From: Antarcticimicrobium sp.
GTDB taxonomy: Bacteria; Pseudomonadota; Alphaproteobacteria; Rhodobacterales; Rhodobacteraceae
Direction: 5' to 3'
Assembly: GCF_029212575.1 (NCBI RefSeq)
Contig: NZ_JARGPK010000049.1
Coordinates: 1 to 42,171 of the forward strand
Length of the DNA stretch: 42,171 nucleotides
Shown here: piece after piece, positions 1-8,245 of the stretch
Numbering within the stretch: the stretch's first letter is position 1
Layout of the letters: each line of letters starts with the position of its first letter
Position numbers and translations under genes: made by a program
Notes under the pieces: model-generated
Told to the model about the DNA's origin: nothing
The model's database searches: none
The model's input: the letters and a program-made list of their open reading frames with translations, nothing else

Positions 1-183
1 GTCAAACAGGTCTGGATCGCCGCGTCACTGAATTGCTGCTGTCGACCACGCTTGCCGCTCGGCGGCGGCACCCGGATCATCCCGGGATCAAACCAGATCG
101 AAAGCGATCCGCGTTGCTTCAGTGCGGTGTTGTACGAAGGCGCAGTTCGCGGTCTTGTACTTCGTTGACGCCCAGTTGCTCAT
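1..183 (-). pseudogene. IS5-type transposase, 5' fragment with frameshift, running off the window
   Basis: Read on the minus strand, an ATG at 183-181 with a GGAGGG just upstream opens MSNWASTKYKTANC. A one-base frame change then follows, and the remaining frame reads YNTALKQRGSLSIWFDPGM and, further on, SGKRGRQQQFSDAAIQTCL, which runs off the left edge. This is the typical N-terminal region of IS5-family DDE transposases. An extra base around 130-140 breaks the frame, so even this part would not be translated intact. Only about 60 of some 270-330 residues are inside the window. The rest may lie beyond the edge, or the window edge may coincide with a contig break in a repeated element. Confidence 0.75.
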
Positions 184-202
184 GCCCTCCAGCTATCACG
201 CT

Positions 203-221
203 GGATTCACAAGATGAATCC
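203..221. repeat. Perfect inverted repeat, probable end of the IS5-type element
   Basis: GGATTCA and TGAATCC (7-base perfect arms, 5-base spacer) lie about 20 bases upstream of the transposase start. The stretch GAGGGGATTCATCTTGTG, read on the minus strand from about 225, has the position expected of the left end of the element. The exact insertion point cannot be fixed without the other end, so the boundary near 225 is inference. Confidence 0.5.
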
Positions 222-381
222 CCTCAACCGATTTGCGCAACAAAGCCCTGCAGACCGCGCAATGCTTTGCCAGCGGGCGGGAAACCCGCCAAAACCCGGC
301 ACGCGCCACACCGCCGGCTGGGCTTGTGTTCGGCCTGCGCTGCGCCCTACGATCGCGGCATGCGCGGGGGAGGAAAGCCGC

Positions 382-1950
382 ATGATCGAATTCGAACGCC
401 CGGCCGGGGCGGAGCAGGCGCGTTTGAGCGTGGTAGAGATGGTCCGCAGGGTCGCGCGGGACAAGCCGCAAGTCGAGGCCGTTGTCTGCGGTGCGACGCG
501 TCAGAGCTGGGCGGCGTTCGACGCGCGGATCAACCGGGTTGCCAACGCGCTGTTGGCGATGGGGATGCAAAAGGGCGAGCCGGTGGCGATCCTGTCGCCC
601 AACTCGGTTGCCTATGCGGAGTTGTTCATGGGGATCCTGCGGGCTGGCGGCTGTGTCACGCCGCTGTCCACCATGGCCTCGCCCGTGGCGCTGAAGGGCA
701 TGCTGGCCGATTGCGGCGCGCGGCTGCTGTTCTTGGCCGAAGCCTATCGCGATCTGGCCGCCGATGCGGTCGACGCCCTGCCGCTGCGGGTGGTGGCGCT
801 GGATTTCCACGCGCCCGGCGTTGACGATTACGAGGCGCTGCTTGCGGAGGTCCCGGAGCATGATCCACGCATCCCCATCGCCATGGACGACCGGTTCAAC
901 CTGATCTATTCCTCGGGCACCACCGGAACACCCAAAGGGATCCTGCACGACCACGGGTTGCGCGCGGCGCAGATGGACCGGATCGCGCTGAGCGGCTACG
1001 ATCAGGACGCGCGCACGCTGTTGTCGACGCCGCTGTATTCCAACACCACCATCGTGTCGTTCCTGCCGACGCTGGCGGGCGGCTCCACCGTGCATCTTGT
1101 GCGCAAGTTCGACGCGTGGGAATGGCTGGAGATCGCTGAGGCCGAGCGGATCACCCACACCATGCTGGTGCCGGTGCAATACAAGCGCATCCTCGACGTG
1201 CCGGAGTTCGACACCTTCGACCTGGGCGCGCTGCGCTTCAAATGGTCGACCTCGGCGCCGCTGAGGGCGGATGTGAAACGTGATGCGCTGGCCCGCTTTC
1301 CCGGCACCCTGACCGAGCTTTACGGGCTGACCGAGGGCGGCGGCATCACCATGCTGGCCGCGCATGAGCATCCCGACAAGCTGCACACCGTCGGCCAGCC
1401 CGCCCCGGGCAGCGAGATCCGGTTGATCGACGATGCGGGCCGCGAGGTCGCCCCGGGCGAGGTCGGAGAAATCGTCGGTCGCTCGCCCGCCATGATGGCG
1501 GGCTATTTTGGGCGCGACGACCTGACCGAGGACTATCTCTGGCGCGACGATCAGGGTCGGGTGTTCTTCCGCTCCGGCGACATGGGCCGGTTCGACGGGG
1601 ACGGTTTCCTGATCCTGTCGGACCGAAAGAAGGACATGATCATCTCCGGCGGGCTGAACGTCTTTGCCGACGATCTGGAACGGGTGTTGCTGGACGATCC
1701 GGACGTGACCGACGCCGCGGTGATCGGGGTGCCGTCCGAGCGCTGGGGCGAGACCCCGCTGGGGCTGGTGGTGCTGCGGCCCGGCGCGACACGGGGCGCA
1801 GAAGAGATCCGCGCACGCGCCAACGAGGGGCTGGGCAAGAGCCAGCGGCTGTCGGCGGTGGAGGCCCGGGACGCGTTGCCGCGCAGTTCGATCGGCAAGA
1901 TCCTCAAACGCGAACTGCGCGCGCCATATTGGGAACAGCAACCGGCTTGA
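382..1950 (+). CDS. AMP-forming acyl-CoA ligase (ANL superfamily)
   Basis: Predicted to activate a carboxylic acid to its CoA thioester through an acyl-adenylate. The 522 residues carry the P-loop YSSGTTGTPKG, the core motif YGLTEGGG, the hinge region SGDMGRF...DRKKDMIISGG and the C-terminal catalytic lysine in SSIGKILKRELR, in the usual order for class I ligases. The frame stays open upstream to 214, but the ATG at 382 has GGGGGAGGAAA before it and begins where family members begin. It is followed after 10 bases by an SDR gene and then an IclR gene. It sits tail-to-tail with the big catabolic operon, so its substrate is probably the imported aromatic acid or a ring-cleavage product. That link is inference. 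Confidence 0.85.
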   Translation: MIEFERPAGAEQARLSVVEMVRRVARDKPQVEAVVCGATRQSWAAFDARINRVANALLAMGMQKGEPVAILSPNSVAYAELFMGILRAGGCVTPLSTMASPVALKGMLADCGARLLFLAEAYRDLAADAVDALPLRVVALDFHAPGVDDYEALLAEVPEHDPRIPIAMDDRFNLIYSSGTTGTPKGILHDHGLRAAQMDRIALSGYDQDARTLLSTPLYSNTTIVSFLPTLAGGSTVHLVRKFDAWEWLEIAEAERITHTMLVPVQYKRILDVPEFDTFDLGALRFKWSTSAPLRADVKRDALARFPGTLTELYGLTEGGGITMLAAHEHPDKLHTVGQPAPGSEIRLIDDAGREVAPGEVGEIVGRSPAMMAGYFGRDDLTEDYLWRDDQGRVFFRSGDMGRFDGDGFLILSDRKKDMIISGGLNVFADDLERVLLDDPDVTDAAVIGVPSERWGETPLGLVVLRPGATRGAEEIRARANEGLGKSQRLSAVEARDALPRSSIGKILKRELRAPYWEQQPA

Positions 1951-1960
1951 GAGGGACATT

Positions 1961-2704
1961 ATGCAAATACTGACTGGAAAACGGGTATGGATCACCGGCG
2001 GCGGCTCCGGCATCGGGGCGGGCGCCGCGCGGGCGCTGGCCGCTGCGGGGGCCGAGGTGGTGGTCTCGGGCCGCCGCCCGGAACCGCTGCAAGAGGTGGT
2101 AAGCCAGATCGAGGCAGGGGGCGGGCTGGCCCGCGCCGAGCCGCTCGACGTCACCGACGTCGAGGCGGTGGCGGAAGCGGCGGCGCGGATCGGCACCGTC
2201 GATATCCTGCTGGCCAATGCCGGTATGAACGTGCCGAAACGCGCCCTGTTCGACCTGACGGACGAGGATTGGCGCACGGTGGTCGATGTGAACCTCAACG
2301 GGGTGTTCTACCCGGTGCGCGCTGTGCTGCCGGGGATGCGCGCGCGCGGCGGCGGGCAGGTGATCCTGATCTCCAGCTGGGCCGGGCGCTATGCCGGGCG
2401 ACTGACCGGGGCGGCCTATAACGCGACCAAGCGGGCGGTGATCGCGCTGAACGAGACGATCAACGACGAGGGCGGTGCCCATGGCATCCGCTCGACCGTG
2501 ATCATGCCGGGCGAGGTGGCGACGGAAATCCTCGACAAGCGCCCCAAGCCGCCGAGCCAGGCCGAGCGGGACCGCATGTTGCAGGTTGCGGATCTGGCGG
2601 CGACGGTGCGCTTTGTGGCCGAGATGCCGGCGCATGCCTGTCTTAACGAGGTGCTGATCTCGCCCACCCACAACCGGTTCTACCGGGGGTTCGAGGAGGT
2701 GTGA
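1961..2704 (+). CDS. Short-chain dehydrogenase/reductase (SDR)
   Basis: A classical SDR of 247 residues. The cofactor motif TGGGSGIG lies near residue 13, NAG follows in LLANAGMN, and the active-site segment is ISSWAGRYAGRL...YNATK with Ser, Tyr and Lys present. The Ser-Tyr spacing is one residue longer than usual. It would oxidise or reduce a hydroxyl/keto group with NAD(P). The ATG comes 10 bases after the stop of the acyl-CoA ligase, with GAGAGGGAC before it, so the two are probably cotranscribed. It may act on the CoA ester made by the ligase, but nothing in the sequence fixes the substrate. Confidence 0.85.
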   Translation: MQILTGKRVWITGGGSGIGAGAARALAAAGAEVVVSGRRPEPLQEVVSQIEAGGGLARAEPLDVTDVEAVAEAAARIGTVDILLANAGMNVPKRALFDLTDEDWRTVVDVNLNGVFYPVRAVLPGMRARGGGQVILISSWAGRYAGRLTGAAYNATKRAVIALNETINDEGGAHGIRSTVIMPGEVATEILDKRPKPPSQAERDRMLQVADLAATVRFVAEMPAHACLNEVLISPTHNRFYRGFEEV

Positions 2705-2765
2705 GGCGCCCGGGCCGGGCGGTGAGGGCTTGCGTTGCGCGCTCCCGACCAATAAGGAAAAATAC

Positions 2766-2775
2766 GTTCATATTT
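2766..2775. promoter_or_regulatory. Candidate operator motif upstream of IclR gene
   Basis: The 88-base gap between SDR and the IclR start is AT-rich and contains GTTCATATTT. The same 10-mer occurs at 17237-17246, upstream of the 15-gene minus-strand operon. A second partial likeness is AAATACG, at 2760-2766 and again at 17365-17371. Shared AT-rich words in a GC-rich genome at the regulator and at the presumed target promoter suggest a binding site. This is a pattern match only. Confidence 0.3.
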
Positions 2776-2792
2776 GGTTGATTGGGGTGGCG

Positions 2793-3611
2793 ATGACTGA
2801 GAGTGACGGCACGGAGAAAACCCGCCCGGATTACTCGGTGCCACCGGTGGAGCGCGCCTTGCGCCTTCTGCGCCATATCGCGGCCGGAAACCGGTGCCGC
2901 AATTCCAGCCAGACGGCCAAGGACATCGGCATCAACCGCACCACGCTGATCCGGCTGCTGGCGACGCTGGAGGCGGAGCGGATGATCGAGCCGCTGCCCG
3001 AGGCGGGGGGCTACCGGCTTGGTACCGGGCTGATCGCGCTGGCCTCGGAGGCATTGAACGAACGCGGCATCATCCCGACCGCGCGCCCGGTTCTGCGCAA
3101 GCTGGTCGAAGCGCTGGGCCTCTCGGCGCATCTTGGCGTGCGCGAGGGGCGCGAGATCGTCTACCTGGCGCGGGAAACGCCGGTGTCGCACCTGGCCAGC
3201 ACCGTGCGCGAGGGCACCCGCCTGCCTGCCCATGCCACCACGATCGGGCGTATCCTGCTGTCCGATCTGACCCCCAGCGCGCTGGCCGAGCTCTATGCCG
3301 GACGGGCGCTGGAGGCCTATACCCAGAAGACGCGCACAACGCTGGAAGAACTGCAAAACCAGATCGAGGCCGACCGCGCCCGGGGCCTGTCCTGGAGCGT
3401 GGCGAATTTCGAGCCCGAGATCGGCTCGGCTGCCGTCTCGGTGCACGATCATCAGGGCCACGCCATTGCCGCGATCAACGTGACCGGGCATGCCAGCGTC
3501 TTTGCAGAGGGCAGCCCGATGGTGGAGCGGATCGAGGTGCAGTTGAAGGCTGCCGCGCGGGAGATTTCCGAGGCGCTGGGCTATCGCGGCTGGTCGGCGG
3601 AGCAGATGTAG
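2793..3611 (+). CDS. IclR-family transcriptional regulator
   Basis: A 272-residue regulator with an N-terminal winged helix-turn-helix (PPVERALRLLRHIA to about residue 75) and a C-terminal effector domain. The effector domain contains the family features SAHLGVREG, PAHATTIGRILLSDL, and SWSVANFEPEIGSAAVSV close to the end. IclR proteins commonly sense aromatic acids or their intermediates. The ATG at 2793 (GGGGTGGCG before it) is preferred to an upstream start at 2730, which would turn the AT-rich promoter-like stretch into protein. It ends 11 bases from the end of the convergent 15-gene operon. Local control of the ligase/SDR pair and of that operon is likely but inferred. Confidence 0.88.
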   Translation: MTESDGTEKTRPDYSVPPVERALRLLRHIAAGNRCRNSSQTAKDIGINRTTLIRLLATLEAERMIEPLPEAGGYRLGTGLIALASEALNERGIIPTARPVLRKLVEALGLSAHLGVREGREIVYLARETPVSHLASTVREGTRLPAHATTIGRILLSDLTPSALAELYAGRALEAYTQKTRTTLEELQNQIEADRARGLSWSVANFEPEIGSAAVSVHDHQGHAIAAINVTGHASVFAEGSPMVERIEVQLKAAAREISEALGYRGWSAEQM

Positions 3612-3622
3612 GCGCGCCGCAC

Positions 3623-4222
3623 TCAGACGTAGGTATAGCCGAAGGACATCCCGAAATCGCCGGAGCCGAGCGCGGAGTTTCCGCGCCGCGCATCCCGCAG
3701 CCACAGTCGCCCGTGGACCTGGGTCTCCCCAAGGTCGGTCTCGGCAGGCAGCCGTGCGCCCTGGCACCACAATCCGCCCAGCCATTCGCCGCCGCGGAAT
3801 GTGACCGGCCCGACGGCGGACACGGCCTGAAGCGAGACATTGCCATAGCTGACCGTGGCGGAGAAATCGGCGCCGGCATCAAAGCGGGTATTGTCGAACC
3901 GTCCGATGCCGCGGAACTCGGCCCCGGAGAAATCGGCCGCGCGGTCGAACCGGCTGTTTTCGAACCGGGCGTCGTTCATGAAAAGCGCGCCGCCGAAGTG
4001 GGCTGGGCCGCCGAACGTGGCACCGCGAAACCAGCAGATCCCGTCGAACCGCGCGCCGCGCGCGTCGATCCCCTGCGCAAACCGCGCGCCGGAGAAATCG
4101 ACGCCGGTCAGCGTGCAGCCCGACAGATCCAGCGGCGCGTCGCATTCGACCCCGGCCAGATCGACGAACTCGCCATGCCGCCAGGGCACGGTGAGGCGCG
4201 CTCGGATCTCCTGCGGGGTCAT
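3623..4222 (-). CDS. Pentapeptide-repeat protein, last gene of the catabolic operon
   Basis: 199 residues. From about residue 25 to 130 the sequence repeats A(D/R)F-type pentads: GVDFSGARF, DARGARFDG, FRGATFGGPAHFGGALF, ARFENSRFDRAADFSGAEF. This predicts a right-handed quadrilateral beta-helix. The end (EWLGGLWCQGARL onward) is less regular. No signal peptide or membrane segment is seen. Its ATG shares one base with the flavodoxin stop (TGATG), so it is translationally linked to the operon. Pentapeptide proteins have many roles and none can be assigned. Presence as the final gene of a ring-cleavage operon is unusual. Confidence 0.8.
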   Translation of the reverse strand: MTPQEIRARLTVPWRHGEFVDLAGVECDAPLDLSGCTLTGVDFSGARFAQGIDARGARFDGICWFRGATFGGPAHFGGALFMNDARFENSRFDRAADFSGAEFRGIGRFDNTRFDAGADFSATVSYGNVSLQAVSAVGPVTFRGGEWLGGLWCQGARLPAETDLGETQVHGRLWLRDARRGNSALGSGDFGMSFGYTYV

Positions 4223-4689
4223 CAGGCCGCCTCGCCCAGGGCTTCGCCAGCCTGCGCGATCACCTCTTCGGCCCAGGGAAAGGCGAGATCCTCGGCCATG
4301 TCGTCGCCGGAGGCATCATGCGCCACCCGCTCGCCGATCTGCCGCGCGCCGTGGGCCAGCATCAGCTCGGCCAGTTTCTTCGGCCCATGGTTGAAGGTCT
4401 CGTCATATTCGCTGTCGCCCAGCCCGAAGATGGCGAAATGGATCGCCGAGAGGTCGGGTTTTTCCGCGTTCATCGCCTCGGCAAAAGGCTGGGCCGAAGC
4501 GGGCAGGTCGCCATCGCCATAGGTCGAGCAGACCAGCAGAAAAAAGCGGGAGGCATCGAAGTCGGAGGGCGACATGTCCGACAGGTTGAGGCAATCGACC
4601 TCGTTTTCGCCTTCCAGTTCGGCCTGGATATCCTCGGCCAGCATCTCGGCATTGCCGGTCTCGGTGCCGTAGAGAATGGTGATCTTCAT
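4222..4689 (-). CDS. Flavodoxin (FMN electron carrier)
   Basis: 155 residues with the FMN phosphate loop YGTETGNAE at residues 8-16, STYGDGDLP near residue 55 and GLGDSEYDETFNHG near residue 92, the three flavin-contacting loops of flavodoxins. The sequence is closer to the stand-alone MioC/CysJ-type flavodoxin domain than to long-chain nitrogenase flavodoxins. It overlaps the FprA-type reductase upstream by 4 bases and the pentapeptide gene downstream by 1. No ferredoxin gene is present in this operon, so it is the best candidate carrier between the NAD(P)H reductase and the Rieske oxygenase. That role is inference. Confidence 0.87.
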   Translation of the reverse strand: MKITILYGTETGNAEMLAEDIQAELEGENEVDCLNLSDMSPSDFDASRFFLLVCSTYGDGDLPASAQPFAEAMNAEKPDLSAIHFAIFGLGDSEYDETFNHGPKKLAELMLAHGARQIGERVAHDASGDDMAEDLAFPWAEEVIAQAGEALGEAA

Positions 4690-5918
4690 TTTGGTCTCTC
4701 CTCTTGGCGCGCACGGCGCAGCATTTCCGCACGGGTGGCGATCTTGGCGCGGCAGCGGCCCTCTGGGGCTGCCTCGGTTTCATGGGCGTCGATCCGGGTC
4801 CAGCCGGTGTAATCCACCGCCTCGGCCAGATCCGCAAGAATGGCGCGGCCCGGTTTATCGGGGTCGGATTTCAGATCGTCCAGAATACGGGCGGCCAGCG
4901 CCTGCGCGTCGGCGCGGTTTTCCGGGATGGTGCCGCGCGGCCCGCGCCGGAACCAGCCAGTTGCGTACAGTCCGGGGGCCAACGCACCCGCCTCGGCGTC
5001 CCGCGCATCGGCCAGCAGCGCATCGCGCGGCAGGTCGCCGGCGGGGCCGAAGCCGATGGCGGTCAGAACCGAGGAACAAGACAGCACCTCCTCGTCCTGG
5101 TCGGTGGCAAAGCGAACCGCCTCGGCGGATGTTTCCCCCTCGACCGCGAGCGGGGTCAGCCCGAAGCGGAAGGTGATCCGGCGCGGACCGGTGGCGATGC
5201 CGTCCAGCGCCTGCACCGCCTCGATCTTCTTCTGCTCAACGGGGTCGTCGCTGGCCCCCGCGCCGATCACGCGGATGCTGACGCCGGCGAGCTTCGCCAG
5301 TTCCTTGATCATCACCGTGTCGAACTTGGCCTGCGCGGCGGGCGACCGGCCGGTGATGGTGATCTCCTCGATCCCGCTCCCGGCCAGCCATTCGCCGGGT
5401 CCCGCGCCGAGGTCGGATCCTGTCATTTCCTCTGGCGTCTTGGCCAGCAGGCGCAGCAGGTCGATGGCCACGTTGCCGTTTCCGACGATCAACGGGCGGG
5501 GGCCGAGGTCGGGCAGGGCGCAGGCGTCGGGATGGTCATAAAGCGCGCGGGTCAGCGTTCCGGCGCCATGGACCCCGGGCAGATCGCCGCCGGGAATGGC
5601 CAGCGGCCGATCCTGCGACAGCCCGGCGGCCAGCACCACCGCGTCATAGGCCGCGCGCAACGTCTCCAGCGTCACATCCGCGCCCAGCGTCACGTTGCCG
5701 AAGAACTGCGCGCCCTGCCGCTCGAAGACGCGGGCGAACTGCCGGGACACGGCCTTGGTGCCCTGGTGATCGGCGGCCACGCCATAGCGCACCAACCCAT
5801 AGGGTACCGGCAGCCGGTCGATCAGATCCACCTCCAGCCCCGGCGCGGCCTTCAGCAGCGCCTGCGCCAGGAAACAGCCCGAGGGGCCGGCACCCACGAT
5901 GGCAATCTTGCCGCTCAT
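4686..5918 (-). CDS. FAD-dependent NADP(H):flavodoxin/ferredoxin reductase, FprA/adrenodoxin-reductase type
   Basis: 410 residues. The N-terminal FAD motif is VGAGPSGCF. The family hallmark is DRLPVPYGLVRYGVAADHQG, near residue 34. A second nucleotide motif is VGNGNVAIDLLRLL, and the C-terminal segment ATGWFRRGPRGTIPENRADA binds FAD. These mark the adrenodoxin reductase/FprA family, which passes electrons from NADPH to small iron-sulfur or flavin carriers. The flavodoxin start overlaps its stop (ATGA), and its own start overlaps the aldehyde dehydrogenase stop. Reductases of ring-hydroxylating oxygenases are more usually VanB-like or plant-type, so this pairing is uncommon. Confidence 0.88.
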   Translation of the reverse strand: MSGKIAIVGAGPSGCFLAQALLKAAPGLEVDLIDRLPVPYGLVRYGVAADHQGTKAVSRQFARVFERQGAQFFGNVTLGADVTLETLRAAYDAVVLAAGLSQDRPLAIPGGDLPGVHGAGTLTRALYDHPDACALPDLGPRPLIVGNGNVAIDLLRLLAKTPEEMTGSDLGAGPGEWLAGSGIEEITITGRSPAAQAKFDTVMIKELAKLAGVSIRVIGAGASDDPVEQKKIEAVQALDGIATGPRRITFRFGLTPLAVEGETSAEAVRFATDQDEEVLSCSSVLTAIGFGPAGDLPRDALLADARDAEAGALAPGLYATGWFRRGPRGTIPENRADAQALAARILDDLKSDPDKPGRAILADLAEAVDYTGWTRIDAHETEAAPEGRCRAKIATRAEMLRRARQEERPK

Positions 5919-7423
5919 GCCTCCTCCAGTGCCGCGCCCGCCCAGGGGTGCGGCGCGCCGCTCAGGTCCGAGTAAAAGCTTTTCTGCGTCATGTAGGCGC
6001 GCAGCCCCTGACGCCCCTTTTCCCGGCCGGTGCCGCTGTCGCGCTCGCCGCCGAAGGGGGTGGAGATCGAGAACTGCTTATAGGTGTTGTGCCAGATCGT
6101 GCCGGCATTGACCGCCCGGCCGACGCGCCAGGCTTTCGGGAAATCGCGGGTCCAGATGCCGCAGGCGAGGCCGTAGTCGCTGTCATTGGATTGCGCGATG
6201 ACATCCGCCTCGTCCTCGAAGGGCAGCACGGCCAGCACCGGGCCAAAGACCTCGTCGCGGCAGATCCGGTCGGTGTTCTTCACGCCCGTGAGAATGGTGG
6301 GAAGGTAGTAACTGCCGTTGGCGTATTCCTCGCCCTCCGGCACGGCCCCGCCACACAGCAGCTCGGCGCCATCCTCCAGCGCGCGGGCGACATGGGCGGC
6401 GACCTCGTCGCGGTGGTCCATGTGCACCAGCGGTGCGACCTGAGTTGCGGGGTCGAACGGGTGGCCGACCTTCAGCCGCTTGGTCGCCGCAACCAGCCGC
6501 GCGACGACCTCGTCGTAGATTCCCCGCTGCACGAACAGGCGCGAGCCGGCGATGCAGCTTTGCCCTGAGGACGAGAAGATGCCGAACAGGATGCCGGCCA
6601 GCGCCTGCTCCATATCCGCGTCCCCGAACAGCATGGTGGGGGATTTGCCGCCCAGTTCCAGGCTGACCGGCATCAGCTTTTCCGCGGCCTTGCGCGCCAG
6701 CGCGCGCCCCGTGGAGGTGCCGCCGGTGAAGCTGACCTTGGCAATGTCAGGATGCTCCACCAGCAGGTTGCCGATCTCTCGCCCGGCCCCGGGCAGGACC
6801 GAGAACAGCCCCTTGGGCAGGCCCGTCGCCTCCACGATGCGGGCCAGTTCCAGCGCGGTCAGCGGCGACCATGAGGCGGGTTTGAGGATCACCGCGTTGC
6901 CTGCCGCCAGCGCCGGGGCGACCTTTTGCGCGTCCGAGGCGATGGGCGAGTTCCAGGGCGTGATCGCGGCGACCAGGCCCAGCGGCTCATGCACCGAGAG
7001 GGTCAGACTATCGCCGCGCTGGGCGGTCAGATCCTCGTCCATGGTCTCGGCCACCGCGCCGAAATAGCGAAAGGTACCGGCGGCCGAGGCCGCCAGCGCC
7101 GCTGTCTCGCGCTGGGTCTTGCCGGTGTCGCGGCTCTGGATCCGCGAGATGCGTTGGATGTTCGCCTCGATCCCGTCGGCGATGGCATAAAGGTATCGCG
7201 CCCGTTCATGCGGCTTCAGCCCACGCCAGGCCGGGTCGGCCTGCGCGGCCTTGGCCCGCGCGATCGCCTCGGTCCCATCGGCGCGCGAGGCACCGCGCAG
7301 CACCCGGTTGACGCTGCCGTCGGCGGGGAAAACCGAGGTGATTTCGGCCCCCGTACCCGCACGCCATTCGCCGCCCATGAACAATCGCCCGTCGGGCATC
7401 TCGTCAAAGCTCATATCTGTCAT
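5915..7423 (-). CDS. NAD(P)-dependent aldehyde dehydrogenase
   Basis: 502 residues, normal family length. All catalytic residues are present: Asn158 in TPWNSP, Lys181 in ILKPASWSP, Glu256 in LELGGKSP and the nucleophile Cys290 in SSGQSCIAGSR. It would oxidise an aldehyde to the acid, in meta-cleavage pathways typically a muconic semialdehyde or a later aldehyde. Start and stop both overlap neighbours by 4 bases (ATGA), so it is an internal operon gene. The sequence does not tell semialdehyde specificity. It could also act after the ThDP-dependent enzyme two genes upstream. Confidence 0.9.
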   Translation of the reverse strand: MTDMSFDEMPDGRLFMGGEWRAGTGAEITSVFPADGSVNRVLRGASRADGTEAIARAKAAQADPAWRGLKPHERARYLYAIADGIEANIQRISRIQSRDTGKTQRETAALAASAAGTFRYFGAVAETMDEDLTAQRGDSLTLSVHEPLGLVAAITPWNSPIASDAQKVAPALAAGNAVILKPASWSPLTALELARIVEATGLPKGLFSVLPGAGREIGNLLVEHPDIAKVSFTGGTSTGRALARKAAEKLMPVSLELGGKSPTMLFGDADMEQALAGILFGIFSSSGQSCIAGSRLFVQRGIYDEVVARLVAATKRLKVGHPFDPATQVAPLVHMDHRDEVAAHVARALEDGAELLCGGAVPEGEEYANGSYYLPTILTGVKNTDRICRDEVFGPVLAVLPFEDEADVIAQSNDSDYGLACGIWTRDFPKAWRVGRAVNAGTIWHNTYKQFSISTPFGGERDSGTGREKGRQGLRAYMTQKSFYSDLSGAPHPWAGAALEEA

Positions 7424-8241
7424 ATCGCCACCACCTCCATGCGGTTCCGGACCTCGCGCAAGACCGAGTAGACCGTGGACACGCTGGTTTTTGCATTGCC
7501 CGCCGAGGGCAGGTTTTCGATTTCCATCCGGTAGTTCGCCACCGGCGAGCGGACCTCATAGCTGTGCACATTGCCGGGGGCGGAAGGGTCGGCAATCAAT
7601 TCGACCCGGGTTACCTCGAACCCGGCACCGGCCAGCGCGAGGGTTGCGGCGACATTGGCGTTTTTCGGATAGTCCCGCGCCGCCTCGCGCGCGCTGCCCT
7701 GGAAGAACACCCTGCGTTCGGTAAGGCCATCCAGATCCAGCACAGCCTCGGCCGGTGTGCCGGCCCAGGCGCGGGGCGGCTTGCTGCCGCGATAGATCAC
7801 CTCCAGCCCGCCCGCAGGGGCCAACGCCGCCAGAAGGTCGATGCCGCCCACCGCGCCGGCGGGCAGCACGATGCGCGCGCCGCCTTCGGTCGCGGCAGCG
7901 CGAAGATCGGCCTCAAGCGCCGCATCCGACATCGCCCCGACCGAGACCTGCACCACATCCACGCCGGCCCGCAGGATCGCGGGCAGATGCGCCGCGACCG
8001 CGCTGTGGCTGGCGCATTCCACCACAAGATCGGGGGCGGTGCGCAACAGTCCGGCGGCATCCTCGACCACCGTCGCCGATCGGGTCAGCGCGGCGGCATC
8101 CGCAGCGAGTCGGGCGCGTACCGCCGGGGCGTTGCCGGGGCGCGCCAGCACCGACAGATGCGCGGGGTGCAGACCGGTCCTTTCCAACAACCCCAGCAGG
8201 GTCGTGGCGATATTGCCGTATCCGATCAGGCCAAGCCGCAT
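7420..8241 (-). CDS. Aspartate dehydrogenase-like oxidoreductase (NadX family)
   Basis: 273 residues with an N-terminal Rossmann motif (MRLGLIGYGNIATTLLG), VVECASHSAV near residue 77, and the family signature LPAGAVGGIDLLAAL near residue 126. A C-terminal domain begins YPKNANVAATLALAG. The family contains L-aspartate dehydrogenase, which interconverts aspartate and oxaloacetate/iminoaspartate. No nadA/nadC is near, so a role in NAD synthesis is unlikely. Placed between ThDP enzyme and aldehyde dehydrogenase in a ring-cleavage operon, it probably acts on a related carbonyl or amino acid intermediate. The start at 8241 lies 4 bases after the ThDP gene stop. The frame is open upstream, but that part would overlap the ThDP gene. 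Confidence 0.75.
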   Translation of the reverse strand: MRLGLIGYGNIATTLLGLLERTGLHPAHLSVLARPGNAPAVRARLAADAAALTRSATVVEDAAGLLRTAPDLVVECASHSAVAAHLPAILRAGVDVVQVSVGAMSDAALEADLRAAATEGGARIVLPAGAVGGIDLLAALAPAGGLEVIYRGSKPPRAWAGTPAEAVLDLDGLTERRVFFQGSAREAARDYPKNANVAATLALAGAGFEVTRVELIADPSAPGNVHSYEVRSPVANYRMEIENLPSAGNAKTSVSTVYSVLREVRNRMEVVAI

Positions 8242-8245
8242 GGGG

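Noticed and set aside
196-2298. Long minus-strand open frame opposite the ligase and SDR
   Set aside because: Arg/Ala/Pro/Gln-rich translation typical of the GC-rich antisense strand, no domain; the plus-strand genes have all their catalytic motifs.
7420-8241. Calling the AspDH-like gene nadX for NAD biosynthesis
   Set aside because: It is inside a catabolic operon, with no nadA or nadC nearby.
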